Source of the DNA: Thamnaconus septentrionalis
Lineage: Eukaryota; Chordata; Actinopteri; Tetraodontiformes; Monacanthidae
Direction of reading: 5' to 3'
DNA length: 64,000 nt
Assembly: GCA_009823395.1 (NCBI GenBank)
Contig: CM020514.1
Span: 1,623,466 to 1,687,465 of the forward strand
Part shown: positions 35,101 through 46,100 of the stretch, piece after piece
How positions within the stretch are numbered: position 1 is the first letter of the stretch
Layout: each line of letters begins with the position of its first letter
Made by a program: the position numbers and the translations under genes
Notes under the pieces: generated by a model
What the model saw: the letters and a program-made list of their open reading frames with translations, nothing else
Database searches by the model: none
What the model was told of the DNA's origin: nothing

Positions 35101-37209
35101 TTCAATGGATCAGTTTATATCATTGCTAATGTGTATTGTGACAATACCAAAAAGGATAATGAAACTCTAATATTAAAACTAGATCATATTCTGGTGACTT
35201 GGCTGACTAAATTCCACAATGCATTTCTATTACTAGGGGGGGATTTCAATAATATTTTGGATGATAGTCTTGACAGGTCACCACCCTCACAGCAACTCAG
35301 AGCAGATTCAATGCTAACTGATTTCATAGAAAGGTTCAACCTGATTGATATATGGAGAGAGAATGGAGTAATAAGTCTGGTACTAGACAGTCTCGTTTAG
35401 ACTTTTGGCTTGTACCTAAGAGTCGAGACCAACATAATATTGATGTCCACATCTGCCCAGCACACCATAAAGCTATTTATATCTGTATTAACACCTCCAG
35501 TGGTTCAACACCTCTCACTAGATCTAGTTACTGGAAGCTTATAACTGCTCTTTACTAGATAATAATGAAAATAAAAAAAGATTGGGGGGGCAGTGTCAAA
35601 CAAAGGGACTTACAGAGACTAAACAAACTAATAAAAAAAAGGCTTCCTCTGTTGTCGGTGTAGAGCAGGACTCTGTGGTGTCCGTGGCTGATAGGAGAGC
35701 ATCATTGACAACAGCAGTCACCCGCTACATGAGCTGGTGATGGGGCAGAGGGGCTGCCTTAGTTGGAGGCTACTCTCACTGAAGTGCTCCACTGAGAGAC
35801 TTCGGAAGTCCTTCATGCCCAGAGCCATTACACTTTTTAATGCCTCAAGAGGGAGGAAAGGGGAGGGGAGATGAATAGTTGGGGCACACTTGTATATGCA
35901 CTAACTGTGGATTTTATTGTGTCTTTTTATGGCATGGTCTTTCATGGTAGTTATTTATTTTATTTTTTTTTGGTATGTTATTATTCATTGTGTATTTATC
36001 ACTTTGTCACGCACCTGAGTTGCACTGGGTGCTTTTTTCTTTGATCATTGCACTGAACTTTTTATTCTATTTCTTAGCTGTGACTATGGGTGTTTGCCAG
36101 TGAGCAGCAGAATAAGTGAATTTCCCTTTGGGATGAATAAAGTAATTATTAGTAATCTATCTATCCATCTAACAATAACATGAGTGATAGAAGTTGTAGA
36201 GTGAAGAAGGTGAACTGACCTCAGAGTCTCCAGTTTACAGTCTGGACTCTGCAGAAAACCACTCAGCACCTTCAATGCTGAATCCTGCAGCTGGTTGTGA
36301 CTCAGGTCCAGCTCTCTGAGGTGGGAGGGGTTGGACTTCAGTGATGAGAGAAGCCAATCACAGCTGATCTCTGACAACCTGCACCTCTCCAACCTGAATA
36401 AAGAATAAATATTTGATTTCTTCCATGGTGTAAATGTCATATTAAGAGTCATTTCTCCCTGTTGATGATACAGATGTGCTGCTGTTCGGATCACTGAGTC
36501 ATTCCCTAAAATGAGTCACTGTACCAGTGTGGTTCCTCCTCATGTTGTCAACACAATAACAACAGCAGTGTGTCAGTCAGTGTGCAGCCAATCAGCAGTG
36601 AAGATGGAAAATAATCAGTGAGTCCTTTGTGTGCTTGTGGCTGTTTTCAGTCATCAGAGTCTCGTGACAAGTCAAACACATTCAAAGGACAAGATGAAGA
36701 AATACTGCTGCACTATTAATCTGCCTCTAATATTTCTTCACAGGATCTTCTGCTCAGTCATGTGACCTTCATCACCAATCAACAACTTCCATTGAGCTCC
36801 AAAGTGACTGGAGACATTTGCCACACTTTCTTCCACCATCCAAAGTCTTTTCTGGCTGCAGATTGTTGACATGAGAATATCAACAACATCCACTTTGTCT
36901 AGATGACTCTTTAATATCTGCTTCAAAGTCTTCACACTGAGCAGCGTTACACACCAGTTGTCATCTGCTGACACACACTGTCCACCAGTAGAAAGCAGGA
37001 ACTGACCTGAGAACTTCCAGTCTGCAGTTTGGACTCTGCAGTCCAGCACAGAGCAGCTTCACTCCAGGATCCTTCAGGATGTTGAGACTCAGGTTCAGCA
37101 GTGTGAGGTGGGAGGGGCTGGACTTCAGAGCTGAAGACACCACTGCACACTGAAGCTCTGAGAGAGAACTGAATGAAGGAGAGCAGAGTGAGAAGTTGCT
37201 GCTTCCATC

Positions 37210-37247
<38 letters not shown>

Positions 37248-40200
37248 TCATCTTGTAAAAGAGATCCAAGATCTCTTTTACAAGACAGACCTGGCCAAGA
37301 ATGACAGCACATAGAGTTTCAACACACACACACACACACACACACAGTGTTTACGTACCTTAAACGTATCACAGCCTCCCTGCAGTTCCTCACAACTGGA
37401 ATTAGTCTCAATCTTCCCTCATCTGATGTGTTGTACTTCTCCAGATCCAACTCCTCCAGAACCTCCTCAGACATCTGCAGCATGTAGGCCAGAGCTGAAC
37501 ACTGGATGGCTGAGAGTTCTTTCTCTGATCTGTTCTCTGACTGCAGGAACTCTTGAACCTCCTGATGCACTGACTGATCCTTCACCTCCAGCAGACAGTG
37601 GAAGATGTTGATGCTTCTGTCAGGAGAAACATCACCAGTGTTCATCTCCTTCAGGTTGTTGATGACCTTCTGTAAGGCTCCTGGATGGTTGTCAGTGAGA
37701 CCCAGCAGGCCTCCTAAGAGTCTCTGGTTGGATTCCAGACTGAGACCATGGAGAAAGCGAACAAACAAGTCCAGGTGACCGTTTGGACTCTTCAGGGATT
37801 CCTCCATCATCCTCCTCAGGAACTCATCCAGGGATTGATGAGGGAGATCAAATTCTTTTATCTTATTTTTGACATCGTTGATGTCAAACAACAGAGGTAA
37901 AACAGGGTCTGATTCAAAATGCTTCAAGAAGCTCTCCAGAACCTTTGTCTTGGTGCGAATGTGGAAGATGTAGACTGCAGCCAGAAACTCCTGGACGCTC
38001 AGATGAATGAAGCAGTACACGGTTTTGTGGAAGATGACACTCTCTCTTCTGAAGATCTCTGTACAAACTCCTGAGTACACAGAGGCGTCAGTCACACTGA
38101 GACCACACTTCTCCAGGTCTTCACTGTAGAACATGATGTTTCCACTCTCCAGATGTTCAAATGCCAGCTGGCCCAGCTTCAGAAGAAGCTCCCTGTCAGC
38201 CTCCGTCAGCTCCTGTGGACCTCCTCCATACTTGTGCTGCTTCCTCTTGGTCTGGACCAGCAGGAAGAGTGAGTACATGTCAGTCAGGGTCTTGGGCAGC
38301 TCACCTCTCTGCTCTGAGCTCAACATGCTCTCCAGAACTGTGGCAGTGATCCAGCAGAAGACAGGGATCTGACACATGATGTGGAGGCTCCTGGAGGCCT
38401 TGATGTGGGAGATGATCCTGCTGGACACATCTCCTTCATCTCTGAACCTCCTCCTGAAATACTCCTCCTTCTGGTCATCGGTGAAGCCTTGTACTTCTGT
38501 CAGCCTGTCCACACATGACGGAGGGATCTGATTGGCTGCTGCAGGTCTGGAAGTTATCCACAGCAGAGCCGAGGGAAGTAGATCTCCTCTGATCAGGTTT
38601 GTTAGCAGGACGCTGACTGACTTCTTCTGAGTGACGTCAGTCACCACCTGGTTCTTCTCAAAGTCCAGAGCCAGTCTGCTTTCATCCAGGCCGTCCAAGA
38701 TGAAGAGAGGTTTGCAGACATGCAGCTGCTCTGCTGTGAGCTTCTCTAACGTTGGATGGAAAACATGGAGCAGCTCCAGAAGACTGTAGTGCTGCTCTTT
38801 GACCAAGTTGAGCTCCCTGAATGAGAGAGGAACCACCAGATGAAGGTCCTGGTTCTCCAGGCCCTGGGCCCAGTCCAGAGTGAACTTCTGCACTGAGAAG
38901 GTTTTTCCAACCCCAGCGACGCCGTTGGTCAGCACCACTCTGACTCTGAGTCCCTGCTGCTCAGGTGAGGCTTCAAAGATCTGGCTGCACCTGATTGGAC
39001 GGTCGTAGAGCTCCTTCATTTCCTTGGTCTTCTTGGTCTCCAGCTGACCGACCTCATGCTGTCTGTTGACCTCCTCACTCAGTCCCTCAGTGATGAAGAG
39101 CTCAGTGTAGATGCTGTTGAGGAGGGTTTGACTTCCTGCTTCTTCACCTTCAGTCACGCGTTCACATCTCCTCTCCAGACTGTTCTTCTGCTGTTGTAGA
39201 AGCTCCTGCAGACCATCATCAACCTCTGGAGCAGAGAAAAGGTTGAAGAAGAAAACACCAGTGTGACAATGTGAGCATCATTTTCTCTCCACAACTTTTC
39301 AGCTGCTGTGGTGAAGCTGCTGTCTGACTGTTTGCTCTCAACCGGGGGCGAAAATCCATATTCATTTTTGGGTGGGGGACAATAAACAGTACAATTTCAG
39401 AGAGTAATTCCTGGGGGGGGCTAAAAATAAATGCTATATTTTTTGTTGGATTGTGATATTAAACAGTAACTGTAATTTTGTCATTGTTCCTTATAAGTCC
39501 ATATCCTACCTGTCTGCAGGTTTGTTTGTTCTCACCCGGCAATTCCAAGTGGTATTGGTTGGTAGGTGTCAATTGCACCAATTGTAACCAAACAGAATAA
39601 ATTAAATTTAGATTTCATTTTCCTTTAGTACATGAAAAATGTTTTAGCATGAATGCGTTAGCGACACCTCCACAACACTATGAATTAAATATCCAGTATT
39701 TTAGATCCAAAATAATGTAAAAAGTGGGGATTTTGATTTGAGGACAATAAGTAGTGTAAACTAACAGAATGTAATTAGAAATTGGATCTGTTCAGGTGAA
39801 CCTCTTCGGTCAAAACTATTTTCTTTTTCAATCAATAAATCTAGAGTAGAACATAAAACATGAATAAATGATTGCCTACATCAATGAATTCATAAATCTG
39901 GACAATATTATCTCACTAGAGACATCTAAAATGGTTTAATGTTGGTGTCATGAATGAGAGGATGAGGATGTCAGCGTGTCACCTGTCTGTCCTCTCTGCC
40001 TGTCAGAGCCTGTTGCATTAGACAGAGAGGAGACGCAGAGGCTGTTTGCCAGCCAGCAGCAAATGGAGCGATAAACAACTTATTAGATCCTTGGCGCTCT
40101 GTAGTCTGTGTGTGTTTGTGTGCGCGCGCGCCACACCGCGCGCATAGCTTAACCAGCGTGCTGTGTACACCGTATTGTAGCAACTCTGCTGTTTTTTTTT

Positions 40201-41374
40201 TTAATTATTGTGTTGGGTGCTGTTAAGCGCTGTTAATGTTCTGAGAGTTCGGAATGTACCTGAATGCACCTTGGGTTGCTAGTTGTGCTAGGCATGCGAA
40301 TGGCTGAGAGGGAAGAGGGGGCGGGACAGCCAGTCAATCAGGAGCCGGCTCTCTTTGTTCACTTCAAAGATCCGGCTCTTAGAACCGGTTTGTTCGCGAA
40401 CGACCCATCACCCGTGCCCCGGTGAGAGTTGGAGTGACGAGAGCGAGAGGGGGAAGCAGCCGTTTACTTTTCCGTGCCTTCTCTTGTTTCGTTGTGGTTT
40501 GGTGCGATTACGGCCGAGAGTAACCGGAGTCGAGCAATAAAGAACATTGCTGAGACACCGTGATCCTTCTTTCAAACGTCCGGCTGGATGCTAGAGTAAT
40601 TAAAACACGCCGTCAGACTTCGGACAATGGAGTTGAAACTTTGCTTTTCGTTTTCTCTGTGTGTTCGTTGAACAAGCGCAGGGAGTTGTTCGGTCTTTCA
40701 ACGAAGGCTACTTCCACACGCTCACCGCGATCCTCAATCGTGTGTGTCACTGTGTATAGCGGCGTCAATGCCGGGAGAAAGAGATTGGATCGAACCACTG
40801 CGAGGATCGCGTGGGGAGGGGTGTGTGTTTAGTCTTCCAATAGTTCATATCGTGTCTCTAAGTAGCATGACCCCCCCCTCAGTAAATCTTCTCACTGGAG
40901 GTCCTGACATGATCTCAGAGGGAGAAGTGAAGGAGGTGCAGGTGGAGAGTCTTACTGTGATCAGTCTGGGTGTGACTGGCAGGTTGCAGTGCTGCTCCAC
41001 ACCCACCACTCTTCTTCCTCCTCCTCGTCCTCCTCATCTTCCTCCTCCTGTGGACGGAGACACTTTGATCAACTTCATCACTTTTTAATCTTTTTGTTTA
41101 TTGAAATTCTTCATTTTGTCTTTGACATGATCTTTATTTTAATCTTTGGTTCTAAATCAGCTCTAATTCCCATGATGCTCTCCTCCCAGTCTGCCCAGTA
41201 GAAATGATTTCATCAGCTCTGGTCAGTTTTGAAGTCAACACTGGGTTGGGTTTCTCTTCAGTGATGCTTGTTTGGCTTTGAGACTGAACTGGATTTCAAC
41301 ACTTTTAAATGTGAAGGAGCTGCAGTGTCAACAGTGTCAACACTGCAGTTCCTGGATCCAGTTCCAGCTTCACC

Positions 41375-41418
<44 letters not shown>

Positions 41419-41568
41419 GTTCTTACTGTGTCTCAGGAGGTCCAGGTTCATTACTGAAGTTGTAAGGTTGTTCTTTGGAGTGGTCACTCTTCAGAGACAC
41501 ACAGCTGAACCCTCGAGACGCTGCTGCTCCGTCCTCCTCTTCCTCCACTCGAACACTCATCTTGTGAG
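31313..41568 (-). CDS. NLR: FISNA-NACHT-LRR receptor, fish NLRC3/NLRP-like group
   Basis: Cytosolic pattern-recognition type receptor. Exons on the minus strand: 41568-41427 (ATG at 41560, [10 protein letters not shown]...[10 protein letters not shown]), 39225-37359 (FISNA and NACHT), LRR exons 37168-37007, 36393-36220, 32485-32312 and 31922-31749, and a candidate end at 31363-31313 ([10 protein letters not shown]..., TAG). The NACHT exon has Walker A GVAGVGKT, Walker [19 protein letters not shown] and the winged-helix/HD2 part. Three LRR exons are exactly 174 bp, phase 2 to 2, as usual for this family. Two joints fail: 41427 (phase 2) does not meet 39225 (needs phase 1), and 31749 does not meet 31363 in phase. 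So an exon is missing or unseen, or the gene is decaying. No B30.2 exon was found. Confidence 0.75.
31749..31922 (-). CDS. LRR exon 4 of the NLR gene (divergent)
   Basis: 174 bp, starting like its neighbours ([20 protein letters not shown]) but with a divergent second half ([20 protein letters not shown]), where the family has a [12 protein letters not shown] sequence. Confidence 0.82.
32312..32485 (-). CDS. LRR exon 3 of the NLR gene
   Basis: 174 bp, encoding [20 protein letters not shown] and [20 protein letters not shown]. It is separated from exon 2 by a 3.7-kb intron holding an L1-like element. Confidence 0.88.
33380..35560 (+). mobile_element. L1-like LINE, 5' part (ORF1 and endonuclease), broken
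   Basis: Pieces in shifting frames. ORF1: coiled coil ([20 protein letters not shown]), RRM-like part ([20 protein letters not shown]), and C-terminal end ([20 protein letters not shown]). ORF2 start: AP endonuclease with LFFLQESHS and [13 protein letters not shown]. It stops in the endonuclease. It lies in sense opposite to the NLR gene, within its LRR intron. Confidence 0.8.
35640..36165 (+). mobile_element. LINE 3' tail ending in ATCT microsatellite
   Basis: TTCCTCTGTTGTCGGTGTAG onward resembles the terminal coding and UTR part of a second LINE. It ends GGATGAATAAAGTAATTATT followed by (CTAT)n, typical of L2/CR1-type tails. Confidence 0.5.
36220..36393 (-). CDS. LRR exon 2 of the NLR gene
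   Basis: 174 bp with consensus splice sites, encoding [20 protein letters not shown] and [20 protein letters not shown]. Canonical fish NLR ribonuclease-inhibitor-type LRR pair. Confidence 0.88.
37007..37168 (-). CDS. LRR exon 1 of the NLR gene
   Basis: 162 bp, phase 2 to 2. Encodes [20 protein letters not shown] and [20 protein letters not shown]. Four codons shorter than the family's usual 174-bp LRR exon. Confidence 0.85.
37359..39225 (-). CDS. FISNA-NACHT exon of the NLR gene
   Basis: 1867 bp, open throughout. Residues 1-75 form the FISNA segment ([32 protein letters not shown]). ATP-binding GVAGVGKTF follows, then hydrolysis motif [11 protein letters not shown], sensor 1 [10 protein letters not shown], and FLAAVYIFH of the NACHT-associated helical part. 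The acceptor is CTCTGCTCCAG|AGGTTG and the donor AAG|GTACGT. All ATPase motifs look functional. Confidence 0.92.
39226..41426. other. NLR intron 1 region; no exon recognised
   Basis: An exon is expected here from phase but I cannot find one. Content: AT-rich repeats (39360-39930), a GC-rich promoter-like or LTR-like stretch (40085-40560: CGCGCGCGCC, GGAGCCGGCTCT, GAACCGGTTTGTTCGCGAAC, AATAAAG at about 40538) and a short open run on the + strand ([20 protein letters not shown] near 40910) that I cannot assign. A (CA)n at 41377-41417 follows the exon 1 donor. Confidence 0.4.
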
Positions 41569-41820
41569 CTGGAGGTCAAACAGGAAGTGAGGCAGTGAGC
41601 TCAGAACACTCTGACTTCCACTTGTGAGCGAGAGAAACAGGAAGAAATCAACCAGACTGAAGTCACATTGTTGACTGCTCCTGGCCACTGTCGCACTCTG
41701 ATTGTTCAAAGCGCGTTGACACGTTTTTGGATGTAATTTAGCGCTGTACAGATAAAAGTTGATTGATAAAAAATTGACTAGCGTAGCGTCACATTTGATG
41801 AGATATTTGGTAAGTCAGGG

Positions 41821-41906
41821 ACTCACCTGCTGATGCTGCTGCTGCTGCTCTTGCTACTGCTGCTGCTGCTGCTGCGTCACCTCAAAATGGAGCCTGACAC
41901 AGAACA
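41821..41906 (-). other. Probable NLR 5' untranslated exon with CAG repeat and strong donor
   Basis: On the minus strand a CAG-repeat stretch ends CAGCAG|GTGAGT (exon end 41827). The coding exon begins after a good acceptor (TGTTTGACCTCCAG) at 41568. The start of this exon is unknown. An open frame on the + strand through the same CTG repeat is an artefact. Confidence 0.5.
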
Positions 41907-41920
41907 ACTTTCACTTTCGG
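41907..41920 (-). promoter_or_regulatory. ISRE/IRF-type element upstream of the NLR gene
   Basis: Minus strand CCGAAAGTGAAAGT fits the interferon-stimulated response element core (GAAANNGAAA). It lies about 80 bp upstream of the untranslated-exon donor and 347 bp upstream of the ATG, a plausible proximal-promoter position. Confidence 0.6.
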
Positions 41921-42006
41921 CTTCTCTTCCTGCTCCTGCTGCTCACTGTGGCTCCTCCCATCCAGCCGCCTCAACCGCTCCCACACTAACAGGAAGTCAC
42001 GTGATG

Positions 42007-42123
<117 letters not shown>

Positions 42124-42339
42124 CATAAATGTGTGTGTGTTCTTGTCACGTATTATCTGGCAGTTTGCTCCCCATTACAGGGGGCATTAGCGCCACCTAC
42201 GGTCTGTAACCTGTAAAAGAAAATGAAAAGGTGCTCCTATAAAGTCTGTGTTGTGTAGAAAGTCAAAGCAAGGTTGAGGGCGCCCCCTGGCGGCTCTTTA
42301 CAGAATACAAGTAATAGGTCCAGACAGGGTTCACTGCTA

Positions 42340-42505
42340 TTGAGTGGAGATGATTGAGTGGAGATGATGGATTCACTGCTGATGAGAAGCAGACTCTCCG
42401 TCACATATGGTCTCAATGTCAACACAGAGTGTGTTGGACTGATACTGAGACGTGATGAAGATGAACTGATCAATCATTTCCTGCTGAAATGAGAGAGTCA
42501 ACAGT
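42340..42505 (-). pseudogene. Remnant of a second NLR unit (intronic/UTR-type sequence)
   Basis: GTGTTGGACTGATACTGAG, CGTGATGAAGATGAACTGATC and the flanking ATGATGGAGTGATTG-like words closely match 31445-31600 near the NLR's last LRR exon. No exon is retained. Confidence 0.5.
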
Positions 42506-43553
42506 TGGCTCAAAATGTGATGGTGAGTGAATGATAGTGAGTCACTCTAAAGAAATATATCATCTACACTTGATGATTTCCTCAGTGTGTCAGTGTGTCA
42601 GGACATTGACAGCAGTCTGTCACTGAAGCTGCTCCTCTGCCTGGAGATGGCGCTGTGCAGTGGATGATGTGGATTGTCTATGATGGACTCCCCGGCTCTG
42701 CAGCCTCGGTACGGCTTCCTCACGTCGCCAGGTAAACACGGAACCACACCAATGCAGGACTTTGTAAGACAGTGTACAAAGTGACTTGTATATACAGAAG
42801 TTATACTAGCAGTGCTTGAACTGGGCCGCAACGTACCAGTAGAACTTCTTTACATTTGGACGTCTTAGCATTGTGCGTTATTTTTCTTGTGGTAGGCTAG
42901 CGGCTCTTATTGAAAGTGGTGGGGGAAGGTCATCAGATGTTGTGGCATGGAGTCTGGCTGCACTCAGCAGTCAATCAAAAGGCACTAAAGCATTAGATGG
43001 AGATACATTTGGAAAGCGTTTTGCTGAGCAACATGGAAACGGCTGTATTCAGCTGTTCTAGTCATGACCACTTCATACAGTCGCTGCTATCACAGTCATT
43101 TGAACACCATGGGCAGCTCTGAAATGTTGAATATATATCAGCCGTTGATCATCTGGTGACAGTGTTTATTCTCCTCTTAATGCTGAACACTGACTATGTG
43201 TTGAGTATGTAGCTGTCTGTCTAATCTATATCTGTGCTATGTTTGAATGGCCTTTTGCTGATTGCGTTGATTTCTAGCATACATTGCATAGACTGATGGC
43301 AGGCCTATGCAATGTGTGTGGTTTAGTTTTAATCATTTCATTGTGTTTGTCACTGTGCTGAAATGTTGATGAATTTAGTGCATTTTTTGGAAAAGCACTG
43401 AAATGTGAAGTGGCCCCTCCTCCCTCAGCAGAATGTGCACGTTGTTAGAACAAATGGGGAGAAGATGTGTTGTGAGTGAACAATCAAAGTGATGTCCGAG
43501 ACCTTGTTGGAGTGCCATGAGCCATTTCTTTCCATTGTGTATTGATGCTGACC
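42506..43553. other. Non-coding stretch, no gene recognised
   Basis: A short open run on the + strand near 42900-43060 (ALIESGGGRSSDVVAWSLAA) may be a relic of a mobile-element protein, but I cannot assign it. The rest is AT-rich and anonymous. Confidence 0.3.
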
Positions 43554-43997
43554 TTAATACAGCCCAGTCATCTCCGTACTTCTTAGCTTGAGCCCTTGTG
43601 ACCGCCCAGGCTGGAATAATCTCAAGAGATTCTTGATTGTCACAGGGGGCATCGGCTGCAACAGGAACATCCATCCGGCAATGTCATTACAGAGAAGGAA
43701 ATCAACACCAGCTATAGGCAAGTCAGGGAGAACTGCAACATGGAACCATCCACTAAGTCGAGGACACTGAAGATGGATTCTGTGCAGCGGCGCGAGCATC
43801 TTAACCATTCCCACTCCCCGGATTTTAACACTAGAGTGGCAAGAGGTAGCGGATGACAAAGGTAAGATGTTGGCCTTAATGACTGACTGAGAACCGGCTG
43901 AGTCTCTCAGTAGGGTGATCTCTTTTTTGTTGTGAAAACTGCCATTACTTTTATAGTAACGCCAATTTCTCCTTCCATCCAGATGGAGAATTTCCAT
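43554..43997 (-). pseudogene. Gypsy protease-region fragment
   Basis: HVAVLPDLPIAGVDFLLCND matches the retropepsin C-terminal end and linker of the element at 11260-12327 (there LPIDGVAFVLGNDLAG). Upstream: ITLLRDSAGSQSVI, where the active-site motif reads DSAG in place of DTGA, so the catalytic Asp is present but the motif is altered. The linker (WAVTRAQAKKYGDDW) follows. Confidence 0.7.
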
Positions 43998-44319
43998 TTC
44001 AGCTTTATTTTCATTATTTTAAAATGATGCTTGAATTCTTTTTCACTGAATATAAACATATTTAAGTTTGTCCGTTAAAGTGTTTTTTAATGAATCATTC
44101 ATAAATGTTAAGAGTTTGCTTTGTGGAGAATTCACAATAAAAATACATCGACACTGTCAAAGATGGACTTAAGCACTATTATTGAACTATACTGTATTGT
44201 TTGAGTGATGGGAAGCTTTTGACAAGCGCTGCGCAAAGGAGGCCCATTTGATTTTTTTTTTTCAGGAGGCCCAAAATTCCTGGCGGCGCCCCTGAGCGGG
44301 CATCTCCAGCACTAAGGCT

Positions 44320-44530
44320 GTGGAGCTGCCGGCCACGACAGAAGAATTAACCAGTCCATTGAAAGCATTTGTTTGGTCTAGTGAGTGGCAACAGTCCTTT
44401 GAGGATCTCAAGTGCCTTCTCAGCTGTAACCCTGTCGTGTCTGCTCCAAATTTTTCCTCATTGGCTAGAAGCCCCAAATCTGGCGTGGATGTGTCTTCGG
44501 GGATCCTGATGAAGCAGCAAGTGGCCCCAT
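44320..44530 (+). pseudogene. Gypsy RT-RNase H junction fragment
   Basis: TSPLKAFVWSSEWQQSFEDL then LKCLLSCNPVVSAPNFSS is the typical end of RT and start of RNase H in Ty3/gypsy elements. It is on the strand opposite to 43554-43997. Confidence 0.65.
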
Positions 44531-44883
44531 GTCTCTAGGACAAAGTTGACCTTTGACCCTCATAGACTTGCATCGAATTGGGGTTCGCGATAAGTGTTAC
44601 ATGTTACATGTCCGGACTGCGCGGTGCCAGACCCGAACGGAACAGTACAAACTCCCAGGACCACCTTGGAAGAAGCTCATCCAACGTAAGCCCTCATCAC
44701 TTGCTCCATTGTCAAGAGTCTGGTTGTCGCATCAGTGTAGCCAATAACTGCCAAATTATTTTTGCTAGACTTAGCCACAACAAGTCAAGTAGACTAACGA
44801 AACTCTTTTTATATTTCTTCTTTTATTTTCTTACTTTTAGCTTAACTTTAGGTTTTCTTTACTTACTCTCTCTCTCTCGCCCA

Positions 44884-44918
<35 letters not shown>

Positions 44919-45059
44919 GCACGCACGCACACACACACCCAACACACGCACAGTTCGTTGCTGATTGTGTCTTTATGACCACATTCATGTCATACTGTTC
45001 TGTGTGAACCATCTATTGTTACACAAATAAATGCACATTAAGCCTGATGTCATTGTTTG
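44531..45059. other. Non-coding, CT/CA simple repeats
   Basis: (CT)n and (CA)n at about 44868-44945, otherwise no recognised feature. Confidence 0.5.
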
Positions 45060-46100
45060 ACTGACTTATTAAAGTGTGGTTCAAATCCCTGTGTATCGTC
45101 AGGAATTCCAGATTATCAAAAATGGAATCCTCCACCTCTAATTTAGGAAGTAATAAACTTATGGTTAATAAAATAAACTCAATAATGAAGGAAATTGGCA
45201 AAATAGATGTTTGGAGGGAGCCTAATCCGACAGGCCGTGACTATACTTATTTTTCTGCACCTCAATCGACTTTTTCAAGGATTGACTACTTCATTACATT
45301 TAAGAGAGAACGTTGTAGATTCAGGTCATGTGATATTGGAACAATTGATTTGTCTGATCACTCACCAATAGTAATGACAATTAAAATTAGCAATAACCCA
45401 AAAACTACATTATGGAAACTGAACTCGAGTTAACTGAATAACCCCCAGTTAAAAGCAGACCTAGGAAAAGAAATAGAGCATTATTTCAATGAAAACAACA
45501 ATGGAGGAGTCCCCTTCCCTACAGTGTGGGAAAATAATTTCTATTTCATCTTTGCTAAAAAAGCGAAGACAGGAGAAGCTTAGTTCCTTGCAGACCAAAC
45601 TCAAAGAATTACAAAAAGACCATAAAAGTAGATGAGGGACTAACAAGGATGTAACAATACAAAAAATACAAAATGAGATAAATGAAATATACTCAGAAGA
45701 GGTTAAAAAGAAACTGGTTTTCCTGAAACAGAGGCACTATGAGGCTGGAAGTAAGGCAATGAAACTGTTATCATATAAACTGAGGAAACAACAGGCAGAT
45801 GCTACAATTAATAAGATAAGATGCCCCCAAACTAAAACAAATACGATTTTGACCAGACCAAATTCAACAAACTTTTGAAAATTATTGGAAGGAATTATAT
45901 TCTGAGCCAAATTTGGATAATGAAGAAGAGATGACGAGTTCTCTAGACTCTTTAAATCTTCCCACAATCACACAGGAAGAAAATAAAACCCTGACCCATC
46001 ACGGAAAAAGAAGTCAAGGCAGCAATATCAAGACTCAAACCATGTAAGAGCCCAGGCTCAGACGGCTTCACTGCCGAGTGGTACAAGTCTTTCAAGGAAG
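45060..46100 (+). mobile_element. L1-like LINE fragment (endonuclease end to RT start)
   Basis: KIDVWREPNPTGRDYTYFSA and FSRIDYFITF and DLSDHSPIVM are the C-terminal half of an L1-type endonuclease. The linker degenerates by stops until ITEKEVKAAISRLKPCKSPG then SDGFTAEWYKSF, the start of RT. It ends abruptly at about 46100. Confidence 0.8.

Noticed and set aside
37205..37245. Poly-Asp coding stretch (ATC repeat) before the first LRR exon of the NLR
   Set aside because: It lies upstream of the acceptor at 37168 and so is intronic. The phase closes without it.
40085..40560. Complete LTR or promoter
   Set aside because: GC-rich hairpin words and an AATAAA suggest an LTR, but I could not find matching ends or a target duplication, so it is only mentioned as content of the NLR intron.
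41833..41990. + strand frame with poly-Leu ([14 protein letters not shown])
   Set aside because: A CTG repeat. The meaningful strand is minus, where the tract ends at a consensus donor upstream of the NLR ATG.
44230..44300. hAT-type terminal sequence (GGCGGCGCCCCTG end)
   Set aside because: It resembles ends seen in fish hAT-like elements, but no partner end was located in this window.
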